Shown here piece by piece: positions 23,878 to 34,020 of a stretch of 48,003 nucleotides of DNA. Made by a program: the position numbers and the translations under genes. How positions within the stretch are numbered: the first letter of the stretch is position 1; the number at the start of each line of letters is the position of its first letter. Location: the IMG/VR virus record IMGVR_UViG_3300031227_000081, positions 1 through 48,003 of that record. One strand, written 5' to 3'. The notes beneath the pieces are model-generated. The model worked only from the letters and a program-made list of their open reading frames with translations, did no database searches and was not told the DNA's origin. Source of the stretch: a virus.

Positions 23878-25727
23878 AAAGTACTGTTATCAATACATCG
23901 GAAGCCGTAAAAAGTATAACTGATCTAACTAAAGCGGCTTCAATCCTTCTAACTAGAGTTGCATCACTTCCAAAACTTCCAAAGGATGATGAAGTAAGAC
24001 CAATAGAAGCTATCCTAAAACATGTATCTAGTATAACTCAATCACGAGCAAGGGCAATGCCTGATGAAGGACTTACACCTGGTCAACGCAATGAGAATAG
24101 ATACGTTAGAAAAATTAAAGCAGAAGCTATAAAAATAAAAAGCAACAATGAAATATTGATATCAGATAATAAGCTTAATGCTACTAAAGATTTAAGTAAG
24201 AGAGCTAGAGCAAAGATAAAAGGTACGGCAACTCAGAAGCTTGAAGACTTTCAAAATGCACGATTTCTTTTAAACCGAAGGGGTACTATAGCAACACATA
24301 AGACAGACAGAAGCCTTACATCGTCTATTGTCAGACAGGCTATGAGGAGTGGAGACCCCGAAGCTATTAAGGCTTTACAAGAAACTTATGCTGGCAAGAA
24401 AGACGCTTCCAGTAAAGAAATGATGATAAACTTGCAGAGTGCAATCGTTGTTGCTACAAGCAAGGGAATAGCTGATGGATGGAAGAAAGTCTCCGAAGTA
24501 GCGTCAGTTGTAATGGGAGGTAGATTCGCCAGCAACTTTCTTTCAAATCAGGCTTCGGTTGGCATAGCTCGTGGTGTAAACCTTATAAATAATCCTGGAA
24601 GTGCAGGCTCATCTGTAGCCAGTATAATGAACACTAAAGCACAAAATACCAGTAACATTTTAAGTGATGCTGGGGCTATATCGGGAATGCTTGGTGGTGC
24701 TAGTTTTATGAGGGGAGGTGTTGTTTCTGGTTCATTATTAACGGCCGCTGGTCTTGGATTAAATATAGCTGGCAGTGCTATTACCGCAAAGGCAAAGCAA
24801 AAATCTCAGCAAGCTGAGGCAGTTGTAAATGTTGGACTGGAAATTGCCCGAATGAAATCTTCTAGTATAGGTGCATTTGGTGGACTTAGCGGTTCAAATG
24901 CCTACCTAAAAACATTCACTTCTGATGCTAAACTTTCTCCTCTAGGCTTAATTGAGGCAGAAGGTAGATTGTCTGCAAATCAAGGTTATCGTTCTACAAG
25001 TACAGGTAGATATAATGCCGATAACTTTATGAATATACAAAAAGCAAGGGGCATGTCAGGTAAAGAGATAGGGGCATTCTCTGCATCACAGGGGATAATT
25101 GATAAGTTTGGAGGACCAGGAGAAAAACTTATATCACGTTACGCTAGTTCCTATGGAACAGTTGATATAAATTCAGCTTCACAAGTGGCACTAATGGCAA
25201 CTCAATCAGGATATTCTAAAGATAAATCCGCACAAATAGGTGCATCCTATGGACACATGTCGCCAGGAGGACAACAAGCATTAACATCAATGCTTGGAGG
25301 AACTATGTCTTCTTATAGTAGGAGAAAATTTATATTAGAAAATACTATTGGAATAAATTTAGACACTGAGATGCTAAAAGGTGGGAGCAAAGAATCCAGG
25401 GCAATAAAAGCGGCACAAGAGCAAGCAGATAAACAGGGATTAGGACCATTGCCTGAGACAATGATATATGAAAATTACGCAAAGAGTGGAAAAGAAATTA
25501 CAAGAACAGATAATGAATCTTTAATGCCAGATTCAGAAGTAAAGCCTAATATAGAACTAATGCAAGCGTTGGGTGCAGCTGTCTCACAAGTTATTGGTAA
25601 TATTACTAATTTCGGCGACGCGTTTAAGCATCTAACCAAAGATATAGAAAAAGAGAAAAGAAGAATAGAAGTACAAAAACTTAGAAATAAATATAGTGAT
25701 TCAAATTCTACTCCAGGATGGGGGTAA
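23874..25727 (+). CDS. Probable tape measure protein
   Basis: A 617-residue protein in the tape measure slot, after the chaperone and before the baseplate hub. The N-terminal 200 residues are Lys-rich and helical; residues about 262-305 form a Gly/Ala-rich hydrophobic segment (GGVVSGSLLTAAGLGLNIAG) typical of tape measures that insert in the membrane; the rest is Ser/Gly/Ala-rich helix. It is short for the role, implying a short tail of the order of 90 nm at 1.5 angstrom per residue. AAGGAG precedes the ATG. No lytic transglycosylase domain is seen. Confidence 0.65.
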   Translation: MKSTVINTSEAVKSITDLTKAASILLTRVASLPKLPKDDEVRPIEAILKHVSSITQSRARAMPDEGLTPGQRNENRYVRKIKAEAIKIKSNNEILISDNKLNATKDLSKRARAKIKGTATQKLEDFQNARFLLNRRGTIATHKTDRSLTSSIVRQAMRSGDPEAIKALQETYAGKKDASSKEMMINLQSAIVVATSKGIADGWKKVSEVASVVMGGRFASNFLSNQASVGIARGVNLINNPGSAGSSVASIMNTKAQNTSNILSDAGAISGMLGGASFMRGGVVSGSLLTAAGLGLNIAGSAITAKAKQKSQQAEAVVNVGLEIARMKSSSIGAFGGLSGSNAYLKTFTSDAKLSPLGLIEAEGRLSANQGYRSTSTGRYNADNFMNIQKARGMSGKEIGAFSASQGIIDKFGGPGEKLISRYASSYGTVDINSASQVALMATQSGYSKDKSAQIGASYGHMSPGGQQALTSMLGGTMSSYSRRKFILENTIGINLDTEMLKGGSKESRAIKAAQEQADKQGLGPLPETMIYENYAKSGKEITRTDNESLMPDSEVKPNIELMQALGAAVSQVIGNITNFGDAFKHLTKDIEKEKRRIEVQKLRNKYSDSNSTPGWG

Positions 25728-25730
25728 CAC

Positions 25731-27332
25731 ATGAATTATATAGGATTTCAAATTGTAATAACTCCACTTATGACTGGGGCTTTAGCTGAGTCATGGCTAC
25801 CTTATAATGGCAATAAAGTCTATAATATTAAAATTGATATTCACAAAAATAGAAGCATTACTACATTTATATCAGAAAAAGAAACTCCACTTGAACCTAT
25901 ATGTTGTGTAAATATATGTAATATAAATATCAATAACGATATGAGCAATTCTTCCTTAGTAAACTCAAATGTAAAACTTACTATTTCCGATAATAAATTT
26001 ATAGAGAGTCCGTTTATTAAACTTTTTCGTACTGGGGATGCTATTGAAATTTCCTGTTACCATGGAATGAATCAAGATAAATTAAAACGTGTTTTTAAAG
26101 GACAAATTTCCTCTGTAAATACATCCTTTGATATAGATGGAGTAGATATAACTTTAGTATTAGATACTATGACAATGGTATTACAGGAAAGTACAGCAGT
26201 TCAATTCGAAAAAGACTGGAATACGCCACAGTTAAAGATTAGCACTATTACCACACAGCAATATGAACTTGGAGTGATAATGGAAAAGCTAATAAATGGC
26301 ACTGCTATTTCTAAGATTTCTGGGGATATAAAATACTGTTATGGAGAGTCAACTGTTAATGGTAAAGTCTATGAAGAACAAATTTCATTAGGCCTAGATA
26401 AAGAAACATCTACTCAAACTGTATTAAGTGAAGTTACACCTTCGTCAAAGGGGTCTGCTTTATCGGAAAAGTCATGGCTATATATTTATGTAGAGCCAAC
26501 AGCATCAAAATTAGCATGTATCCTTAGCTCAATTTATCCATATCAAAGACTTTTTTATTGTGATGTCGATGGTTCATTAGTTTTTTCTCCACTGAGCAAT
26601 GAACTTGCACAAGATTGGAACTTAAATATTATGGGTGCAAAGATGGAAGAAGAATATATTCCAGCAATATCCTATGACAAAGTAGACAATCTAATGTCTA
26701 CAAATAGAGCCTTCATGCCTCTTGACAATGTATTTTCAATATTCAATAAAACAAAAACTCCGTCAGAAGAATCATCAGCCTTTAATCCTCAGAGCATATC
26801 GCTTCCGTCAGAATATTTTGAACGTAGTTATGATATTGCAAGAAGCACAATAGGAACTAGAACTGATATGATGGTAAGTGCTATATCGGCATTAAATGAA
26901 AAGAATAGTGGAATATTTAATATTCTTAATCATATACATACTGGAGAAATAGAGGGGCTTGTTACAAAAATATCAACCAATAATAATATAAAAGATAATG
27001 CAACGGCTACACAGCAATCAAATAAATTTTATGCTTATTCAAGTGCATATACTGCCAATCAAATGGCTATAAGTTTATTTAAGGCAGAACAATGGATTAT
27101 AAAAATTCCCCTTGTTTCAACTGTCGATAAAGATGGAGAGCTTAAAAAAATTCCACTTAATAAGACAATAACTATTGGAACAGAGAGATTATTCGTATAT
27201 GCTTATAGTATCTCATGGGGATCTAGAACTATATTAACACTTAAACTTTGCCGTCCTTATACACTGCGTGCATTTTGGGCTGATAAAGTAAGGGAGATTC
27301 AGGATGCCTTTACATTCGGGCGTTATATATAA
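25731..27332 (+). CDS. Baseplate hub protein (Mu gp44 / gpD-like)
   Basis: A 533-residue protein directly after the tape measure. The N-terminal domain (NVKLTISDNKFIESPFIKLF, then GDAIEISCYHGMN and RVFKGQISSVNTSFDIDGVD) has the beta-rich layout of hub proteins related to T4 gp27 and P2 gpD, which cap the tube and hold the spike. A long middle insertion (about 240-400) has no assignment. GGGGG precedes the ATG. It overlaps the next gene by 29 bases. Confidence 0.68.
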   Translation: MNYIGFQIVITPLMTGALAESWLPYNGNKVYNIKIDIHKNRSITTFISEKETPLEPICCVNICNININNDMSNSSLVNSNVKLTISDNKFIESPFIKLFRTGDAIEISCYHGMNQDKLKRVFKGQISSVNTSFDIDGVDITLVLDTMTMVLQESTAVQFEKDWNTPQLKISTITTQQYELGVIMEKLINGTAISKISGDIKYCYGESTVNGKVYEEQISLGLDKETSTQTVLSEVTPSSKGSALSEKSWLYIYVEPTASKLACILSSIYPYQRLFYCDVDGSLVFSPLSNELAQDWNLNIMGAKMEEEYIPAISYDKVDNLMSTNRAFMPLDNVFSIFNKTKTPSEESSAFNPQSISLPSEYFERSYDIARSTIGTRTDMMVSAISALNEKNSGIFNILNHIHTGEIEGLVTKISTNNNIKDNATATQQSNKFYAYSSAYTANQMAISLFKAEQWIIKIPLVSTVDKDGELKKIPLNKTITIGTERLFVYAYSISWGSRTILTLKLCRPYTLRAFWADKVREIQDAFTFGRYI

Positions 27333-28017
27333 CACTATTACAGACTACAGTGGTAATATTCCAAATATAACCACAAGTTTAAATATGGGAATTATTGATG
27401 GATGTGTTAGAGAGCTTACCCCAGTAATTACTCCATACGGCTTTCATTCTGTACCAGCAGACAACTTTACGGCTGTTACTGGTACTTCTGCTGGAAATAC
27501 TTCTTCTGTAGTGTTGGGATTTCTTAATCCATGCTCGTATGCTTCTGTTGTTAATCCGTCAGAAGTTACAAAAACAAGCGAACAGGAAAATGTTCAAGAT
27601 TTAAAAACTGGCGAATCCGAGATTTTCAATTCCTTTAACTATGCACTTCGCATGGAGGAAGAAAAAATTAATATCAAATGGAAAGATTTGAGCAGTAGAA
27701 TAGCAAATGGCGAAAATGTTATGAATCTATTCCTCGAAGTATATGCTCAAATGTCTCAGCTTATAAATTTAATGAACTCATTCTGGACGCTTTATAATAA
27801 CCATGTACATGTGAATGTAGACCCTGGAACAATAACGCAGACGTTGCCTCCAATGGCTTCATTTCAAGCATCCTATATTCCAGTTGCACCCGAAGGAACG
27901 ATAGTACAGCCACAGCCATTCTTTACTACAATAAAAGATGAATTAGGAACTGGTTCGGGAATACATATAGATAATAATGGATCAAAATATTCAAACTATA
28001 TAGCGGAGACACCATGA
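27304..28017 (+). CDS. Candidate baseplate spike protein with HxH motif
   Basis: A 237-residue protein encoded right after the hub, where contractile phages keep the gpV/gp45-like spike. It has an OB-like N-terminal half (GIIDGCVRELTPVITPYGFH, then VVLGFLNPCSYAS), a helix around 115-165 and a C-terminal NNHVHVNVDPGT with His-x-His, the kind of motif that binds a metal ion in spike tips. AAGGGAG lies before its ATG, which is inside the hub gene. The order and the HxH support the call; no family signature is decisive. Confidence 0.55.
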   Translation: MPLHSGVIYNTITDYSGNIPNITTSLNMGIIDGCVRELTPVITPYGFHSVPADNFTAVTGTSAGNTSSVVLGFLNPCSYASVVNPSEVTKTSEQENVQDLKTGESEIFNSFNYALRMEEEKINIKWKDLSSRIANGENVMNLFLEVYAQMSQLINLMNSFWTLYNNHVHVNVDPGTITQTLPPMASFQASYIPVAPEGTIVQPQPFFTTIKDELGTGSGIHIDNNGSKYSNYIAETP

Positions 28018-29228
28018 CAATATCATTAAATAAAATTGCGGCAACTGCACAAATACTTGGTGTTAATGAATGGAATCTGAAAACAGGCTCATACAACGGA
28101 GAAGTGTTCTTTTTATCTCAATCAATTATTGATAAAATAAATGTATATAATCCTGCGGCTGGTGTTATAGATAGTGTATCTTCTTTGTTTGGAAAGACAG
28201 AAGAAGGCAACACAAAACTTGGTTATGGAACAATGATCAAAACCACCGACATGTCAGATAAGGGAAAAGCTAAAGTTCAAGTATTTTCACTTCCAAATAA
28301 CAAAGATGTATTTGAGGACATGGGCTGGCATGGAGAAACAATTTCACTTACATGTGTTATTGCTGGTCCAAACTATGAAAAAGCAAATAGAAACTTTTTC
28401 TTCAAGGCAATGAATCCCGAATATGCTGGGGTGGATAAAACGGGCAAGACTTTAAAATATGTTTTGGTACATCCTGTATGGGGCAGAATTGAAAATGTAC
28501 GGTTAATGGAATATGAACGTATTTATAAAGGTAGCTTGTGGAGAGCCAATGCTTGGAAGCTAACATTTAGGACAGCAGAACCATTATTTAAAATGTTTGA
28601 ATTGCCTGTAACCAATTACGATTTTGTAAAACAAAAGGCCGCAAACATACTGGCTATAGCACAATCAATTCTTGGAACATACGGAGCTGTTATTTTAGCT
28701 ACTAAATTAATATCAAATACTGTTACTCGTATTTCCCTTGAATCATCGGCAAATAATGCAATAGCAGGAGTTCCAAAACTTATAACAAATTTTGTTCCTG
28801 ATATAGTTGATGAAGATATTATATCACCTAGATATAACTCAGATTATGTGCTTCCGCAAATGAATTACTTTGATTCAATGTCTCCTTCTGATGTCAACAG
28901 TCTAGTTAGCTTAGTTGCAACTGAAATAGATGTTTCTATCGAGATACTGGAATCTGAAAATTCAAATTTATTTTATCCGTTAATTACCAATTTGCAGTCT
29001 ATAACTTCAGATTTTGGTTCTCTTGCATCATCCGTAATGGATAGCTATAATGGTAGTTCTAAAGAATATTTAGTGCCGTATGATATGAGTATGTTTATAC
29101 TATGTGGACAGAATAATTTAAATTATAACGACTTTTCTTCGGTTATATTCAACCTAAATGTTGGAATTATATATTCTTACAACTATATTCCTAAAGGGTT
29201 AACGTTAACAATACCAACGGTGGGCTAA
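28014..29228 (+). CDS. DNA circularisation-type baseplate protein (Mu gp43-like)
   Basis: A 404-residue protein whose N-terminal half matches the 'DNA circularisation protein N' family: KVQVFSLPNNKDVFEDMGWHG (about 83-103), ISLTCVIAGPNYEKANRNFF, LVHPVWGRIENVRLMEYER and WKLTFRTAEPLFKM. Despite the name, the family in Mu-like phages is a tail/baseplate component that links tape measure end and hub. The C-terminal half is helical and unconserved. It overlaps its upstream neighbour (ATGA) and ends one base before the next ATG. Confidence 0.78.
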   Translation: MTISLNKIAATAQILGVNEWNLKTGSYNGEVFFLSQSIIDKINVYNPAAGVIDSVSSLFGKTEEGNTKLGYGTMIKTTDMSDKGKAKVQVFSLPNNKDVFEDMGWHGETISLTCVIAGPNYEKANRNFFFKAMNPEYAGVDKTGKTLKYVLVHPVWGRIENVRLMEYERIYKGSLWRANAWKLTFRTAEPLFKMFELPVTNYDFVKQKAANILAIAQSILGTYGAVILATKLISNTVTRISLESSANNAIAGVPKLITNFVPDIVDEDIISPRYNSDYVLPQMNYFDSMSPSDVNSLVSLVATEIDVSIEILESENSNLFYPLITNLQSITSDFGSLASSVMDSYNGSSKEYLVPYDMSMFILCGQNNLNYNDFSSVIFNLNVGIIYSYNYIPKGLTLTIPTVG

Positions 29229-29611
29229 TGATTTTATCTACTACATTAATAGATAGTGAAACAAAAGACTACGTATTAACTTATGGATATTTTCAACAGT
29301 CAAACGAATTATTAACCGAAGCCTATAGTAGAATAAACTGCCCGCTTGGATTATATGTAATAGATTTAGAATTTGGAAGTAATATTCCTTTATGGATTAA
29401 TACCAGGACTAAATTAACTGCAAATACAGTAATAAATGAAATAAACAGAACTCTAACACCTCTTATATCATCAGGTAGAGCAACTGTAATAAATATAAAA
29501 GTAGATTCTATTCTAACAAACGGGTTTTCCTGTAGTGTTAATATTACAGACAACAATCAAAAAGTATGGACACTGCCAGTAAGAATTTTTAATACAAAAC
29601 CTTGGAGTTAA
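29228..29611 (+). CDS. Baseplate wedge protein, gpW/gp25-like (Mu gp46)
   Basis: A 127-residue protein. CPLGLYVIDLEFGSNIPLWI (38-57) is the conserved strand pair of the gpW/gp25-like lysozyme-fold wedge proteins, and INRTLTPLISSGRATVINIKV (92-112) matches the second half of the fold. These proteins connect the wedge to the sheath initiation ring in all contractile systems. The next gene is the J-like wedge, the invariant neighbour. Confidence 0.8.
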   Translation: MILSTTLIDSETKDYVLTYGYFQQSNELLTEAYSRINCPLGLYVIDLEFGSNIPLWINTRTKLTANTVINEINRTLTPLISSGRATVINIKVDSILTNGFSCSVNITDNNQKVWTLPVRIFNTKPWS

Positions 29612-29613
29612 TT

Positions 29614-30990
29614 ATGGCGACTTCGTTTGAGCAATTTGGAATTATATTTGATAACATAATAAAAAATCTTGATGCCAATATTTCCACAGGAATCCCAGGA
29701 ACAGATTTATGGTTTAAAAGAAATGCAATAGCTCAAGTTGCTTCAAATATCACTAACGATCTAGATATACTTTCTAATAATATTTTTCCGTCATCTGCCT
29801 TTGGACCATTCCTTGATAAACATGCACTAAGCACTGGATTAACACCTAGAAGATCTGCTCTTCCAGCCAGCGGAAGTTGTACGCTTGCAAATTCAGATAC
29901 AGCAACAAGCGAATTTACTATCGACCAAAATACATCCCTGACAAGTTCCGTTACTGGAAATACATATTATACAACATCAGCGGTTAAGGTGTTGGTAGGT
30001 ACTGTTATTAATACAGTAGAACTTTTTATTAAGTCAACTTTTACAGGAGCTTCTACTTCAAGCACTGGAACGCTTACTCTTGACTCGACTATAATTGTAG
30101 ATGCAATACAAATTACAACGGCAAATATTGTTGAAATGAATAGCGGTTCTAATTTAGAACTTGATAGTGAATTGGCTACAAGGATATATAACTATGAGCA
30201 TTTCCCACGTGGAGCAGGTAGCATCAGCGATTATAATCGTTGGTCTTATTCTGCAAGCGACGACGTTACCCAAGCCTTTACAATCAAAAGTACGGAAGAG
30301 CCAACAGCTAACACTACTGCTATTTTATTTCCAATCATCCTTGGCGGTTCGACGAATCCTGATTATTATATTGATGGGGATAACGACAATAGTTACGCTG
30401 AGACACCTTATCCTATAGATAGAAGATTAAGTACTGATATAATTTCTACTGTCCAGGATTATATAGATATAGTAAAGGGAGTCAATGCAAATCCTATTGT
30501 TATTACTGGTAGTACATATCTTTTTAATGGTACAGATACAGGAATACTTGAAGTATATGTTTCACTTACGGCTGGACTTACTCTTGACACTGTTATAAAT
30601 TTTCCAGAAAACGAAGGCGGTACAAAAACCGTTAGGGAGCTAATACAAAGGGAAATAAGACGCAGTATAATTTCAACTCCTATAACTGGACAAACTGTAG
30701 CTATTACAACATCGTATTCAAATAAATATATACCTGTTAGCCAAATTGAAAATGCTGTACTTACAGCACTAAATAATAGAAACACAGTACAGGGAACTTA
30801 TATTTCAATACTTACAGGATTATTTATAAGATACATGGAAGGAACTACAGCAAGCTATTATATATTACTTCCAAATACTACCGATGGAACTCTTATAATT
30901 GAACCTACATCTGAATATTTTACGGCAGATGTAGTATATGATATAGATGTAGACAATGCAATTACAATATTTAACCAGGCACAGCCATAA
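29614..30990 (+). CDS. Baseplate J-like wedge protein (Mu gp47)
   Basis: A 458-residue protein with the baseplate_J layout: an N-terminal helix pair (TDLWFKRNAIAQVASNITND), a beta-rich middle (ANSDTATSEFTIDQNTSLTS), the FPRGAGSISDYNRWSYSAS region near 200, which corresponds to the family's conserved 'R..GTd.dy..wa', and a C-terminal domain. It forms the arms of the wedge that open on contraction. The frame opens at TTG 29602, but ATG 29614 with GGAG 6 bases upstream is the better start. Confidence 0.82.
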   Translation: MATSFEQFGIIFDNIIKNLDANISTGIPGTDLWFKRNAIAQVASNITNDLDILSNNIFPSSAFGPFLDKHALSTGLTPRRSALPASGSCTLANSDTATSEFTIDQNTSLTSSVTGNTYYTTSAVKVLVGTVINTVELFIKSTFTGASTSSTGTLTLDSTIIVDAIQITTANIVEMNSGSNLELDSELATRIYNYEHFPRGAGSISDYNRWSYSASDDVTQAFTIKSTEEPTANTTAILFPIILGGSTNPDYYIDGDNDNSYAETPYPIDRRLSTDIISTVQDYIDIVKGVNANPIVITGSTYLFNGTDTGILEVYVSLTAGLTLDTVINFPENEGGTKTVRELIQREIRRSIISTPITGQTVAITTSYSNKYIPVSQIENAVLTALNNRNTVQGTYISILTGLFIRYMEGTTASYYILLPNTTDGTLIIEPTSEYFTADVVYDIDVDNAITIFNQAQP

Positions 30991-32636
30991 TGTCAATGTC
31001 AATAGATTATAGTCTTAGTCCTCTTACTCCTAGTACACTACAGTTGTATCTTTTGGATGAAACTTTAGTAAATACTACTATACGTTTCCAGGTTGGATAT
31101 ATTGATGCAGACTATGTTCTTACAGATGTAACCAGTACAACTGTTATAGTGGCAACTTCTCCCGATGGAGTTATATTTAATGGTAATACGTTTACTGTAA
31201 ACTCTTCAAAAATAGAGAGTGTGAATTTTACTGCAACCTATATTACTGTAGCCTCTGTTACTGTAACGCAATACTTTTATTTTACTGTTCACATGCCTAT
31301 TAATATTTTAAGAAATATAGATATAGTAAATGCTTTTGAACAATACATGCCTCCGTCTGTTTACAGTACTGCTGTAGATAGCTATACAAAAATAGAAGAT
31401 TCAGCCTCTAGCACAGTTCTAACAGAGCTATATAAATACCAGGTAGAAAAAACTGCAACATCTACATTTCCATTTTTTGAAGAAACTCAATTAACCACTA
31501 CACCAGTTTATAAAAACTATCAGGAAATAACAAATGAACTTTATCCGTCAAGTGGTGATCCTAGATGGGAAGTTCCCACAATGGGAACACATTCATTATT
31601 TAGACAAGAAAATACTGATTATGGTGGATTACTTGAACATATTTATCAAATAAACACAAACAATAGCAACAATCCTTACTGGCTTGCATTCAATATAAGC
31701 AAATATATTTATCTCAGGCTTGGTCTACAATTCTATGTATTTGTAACTGATAACAGGTTCTATCCTCATCAATCTTTTATAGTTGGTCTCAACAGCATGG
31801 GATATAGAATGATCAACGGTGGGATTTTTTCTGAGCATAATGAAGTAAATGTTTATGTATTTGTTGGAAATAATGACGACAATAATATTTTAGTGCAAAA
31901 CAGCAGTGCATCTGGAATACTTGGATTTTATGAAAATCTAGTGCTTGAAGACTCGTCAACTGGTGTAAATTTACCTTCGGGATTTGCAGAAGAATTAACA
32001 TTGTTTTGCAGAAAAATAATTAATCCTACATATTTTGTAAATGTATACTTTAATTTCCTAACAGATTATTTTGCTATGTATGATATAGACGAAACATATC
32101 TAGGAGATAAAAGACAAAATGATGTCGCTTGTATTGCATACGATAAAGATGTTCTATCTGAGGCATTAGGAAAAACATCATCCAAATCTTATGGTAACAT
32201 AACTGAGTTTAGTGCAACTTTTACCGAAGTAGAGGAACTACTAACTTTTAAAAGTGCTGGAATAGAAGAAGATGCCGCATTTCAATATAGTGGGGTTTCA
32301 GAACTTTTTAAAACAGCTACATTTGATCCAGGCGGTGGAAAATTTCAAGTAACTATAGATACAGTTCCTATTACTATTAGTCCAGAAAATAATGCCTTAG
32401 TGGCAAATTATAATTCAAGTAACAATGAATCTACATACTTCCGAGTTGAAAACGGAAAACAATATATGTATGTTAGACAATACGTTGATACTTCTGTAGA
32501 TGTTTATTTTTTATATTTGCAGGAGCAATATTCATTTGATAGCTATTCTTATATTAGATTTGAATCAAGCTCAATACTCAGAGAAGCGTATGTTGAAAAT
32601 AATTCTACACTGAAAAATTTAATTTCTAGCTTATAG
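30990..32636 (+). CDS. Baseplate wedge / fibre-attachment protein (Mu gp48 position)
   Basis: A 548-residue Thr/Ser/Tyr/Asn-rich protein after the J-like wedge. This slot normally holds the P2 gpI / Mu gp48-type protein that joins the wedge to the fibres. It is twice the usual size: an Ig-like N-terminal part (TSPDGVIFNGNTFTVNSSK) is followed by a long mixed region with many aromatics. ATG is one base after the upstream stop (TAATG). I recognise no family, so the role is from order. Confidence 0.5.
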   Translation: MSMSIDYSLSPLTPSTLQLYLLDETLVNTTIRFQVGYIDADYVLTDVTSTTVIVATSPDGVIFNGNTFTVNSSKIESVNFTATYITVASVTVTQYFYFTVHMPINILRNIDIVNAFEQYMPPSVYSTAVDSYTKIEDSASSTVLTELYKYQVEKTATSTFPFFEETQLTTTPVYKNYQEITNELYPSSGDPRWEVPTMGTHSLFRQENTDYGGLLEHIYQINTNNSNNPYWLAFNISKYIYLRLGLQFYVFVTDNRFYPHQSFIVGLNSMGYRMINGGIFSEHNEVNVYVFVGNNDDNNILVQNSSASGILGFYENLVLEDSSTGVNLPSGFAEELTLFCRKIINPTYFVNVYFNFLTDYFAMYDIDETYLGDKRQNDVACIAYDKDVLSEALGKTSSKSYGNITEFSATFTEVEELLTFKSAGIEEDAAFQYSGVSELFKTATFDPGGGKFQVTIDTVPITISPENNALVANYNSSNNESTYFRVENGKQYMYVRQYVDTSVDVYFLYLQEQYSFDSYSYIRFESSSILREAYVENNSTLKNLISSL

Positions 32637-32644
32637 GGGCAAAT

Positions 32645-33145
32645 ATGGCATACAGACTCCAAGACTGGCAGACATTAGAAAATGTCAATGAAAACAACAT
32701 GAAATATAATACATATAATTTATCTAAGATTATATCATATTATTTTCCTGAATCTCCATGTATTTGCTCAGGTATGGGAACTGTAGCTAGCGGATTCGGA
32801 CAAGTTGGAACTACAAATGTATTTGATATTACGGCTGGTAAACTTAGATTTTCAAATAGAGCTGTTGGAAATACTGCTGATGCACTTATTTTTTCTGAAA
32901 GTACCGCTGAACGATTAACAATAACAGTAACCAATTCAACAACAAAATATGTATGTGCTAGTGCAGTAATAACGCAATGGGATACATACACCTATGATAT
33001 TACTAATACGCTTGAATATAAAGCTAAAACGCTAACACAAGTATTAGATGATAATTTATTGCTTCCAATGTTTGTTATTACTGAGGTAGCAGGTGTATAT
33101 TCTATAAGTACAGACGCATATTGTGTATACAATTATAATACATAA
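32645..33145 (+). CDS. Tail fibre-region protein (166 aa)
   Basis: Starts MAYRLQDWQTLENVNENNMKYN with AGGGG upstream. The N-terminal helix with 'W..' and Asn-rich residues looks like an attachment segment; the rest is beta-rich Thr/Val. It is the first gene of the fibre cluster and could be an adaptor. No family recognised. Confidence 0.5.
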   Translation: MAYRLQDWQTLENVNENNMKYNTYNLSKIISYYFPESPCICSGMGTVASGFGQVGTTNVFDITAGKLRFSNRAVGNTADALIFSESTAERLTITVTNSTTKYVCASAVITQWDTYTYDITNTLEYKAKTLTQVLDDNLLLPMFVITEVAGVYSISTDAYCVYNYNT

Positions 33146-33159
33146 TTTAGGGGATAGCC

Positions 33160-34005
33160 ATGTCAACAAGTCTTTATTATCAGCCAAACGCACTATTTGA
33201 AAAGAACTTTTTAGTCTTGCCTACGATTTCCCCTGCTGGGACTCTTATTATGTCGCTTGGTTCTCTTACAGGAACTGTATTTGATATTGATACTAAATTG
33301 CAATCTAATATTACATACGCTATTAAATTAGATACTCTATTTACAACAGGTGATACTTTTAAATTTATTGGTGCATTATCTGGAATAGATGTATACGATA
33401 GACTTGGCAATCCTATTGTTACGGGAATGGTTATAGCCGATTTATATTACTTCTATATTTACGATTCAGGAAAACTTATATTGTCTGAATCTGAAACAGT
33501 ATATAATAATAATATATATGAACCACAAGCTGATATTGCAAGTATAACTGCCCTTGATGTTACTACAGATAGTGCTTTTCCAAGCGGTGTTCTTTGTAAT
33601 GTCGTAGATCAAAACGCAATATTTCAGCTAGATAGAGCTTCATCAAAAACTGCTGATGCTTATTATGTAATCCAACCTGCTACTGGACCTGGAAGATGGC
33701 TAAGACAGGGATGTGAAGTTCCAGCAACATTTTCAGTTCCTACAGTACATAAAATTACAGCGGGAGAAACTGCCTTGGGATATTTTGAAGTTGGTATAGC
33801 TCCTTCCGCTTCGACTGTTTCAGTACGGATTCATGGTGGCATAGCACAATTTAATAAAGCACTAATAGGTGCAACTGGTGTTACTGCTGATTTTGAAATA
33901 CTATCAACAAATCAGCTACACTTCAATAATAATGGTGCTGGAACAGGACTAAGCGAAATAATCACTACCGATGATATTATAATAATAACATTTATAGAAT
34001 CTTAA
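33160..34005 (+). CDS. Tail fibre-region structural protein (281 aa)
   Basis: A beta-rich protein low in charge. Its middle has LDRASSKTADAYYVIQPATGPGRWLR, a motif often seen where phage fibre shafts pack around the tube axis, and its C-terminal 80 residues (KITAGETALGYFEVGIAP onward) look like a compact beta domain similar to others in this cluster. AGGGG precedes the ATG. Probably a fibre or adaptor subunit, with no closer assignment. Confidence 0.5.
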   Translation: MSTSLYYQPNALFEKNFLVLPTISPAGTLIMSLGSLTGTVFDIDTKLQSNITYAIKLDTLFTTGDTFKFIGALSGIDVYDRLGNPIVTGMVIADLYYFYIYDSGKLILSESETVYNNNIYEPQADIASITALDVTTDSAFPSGVLCNVVDQNAIFQLDRASSKTADAYYVIQPATGPGRWLRQGCEVPATFSVPTVHKITAGETALGYFEVGIAPSASTVSVRIHGGIAQFNKALIGATGVTADFEILSTNQLHFNNNGAGTGLSEIITTDDIIIITFIES

Positions 34006-34020
34006 ATAGGAGTATCCGAT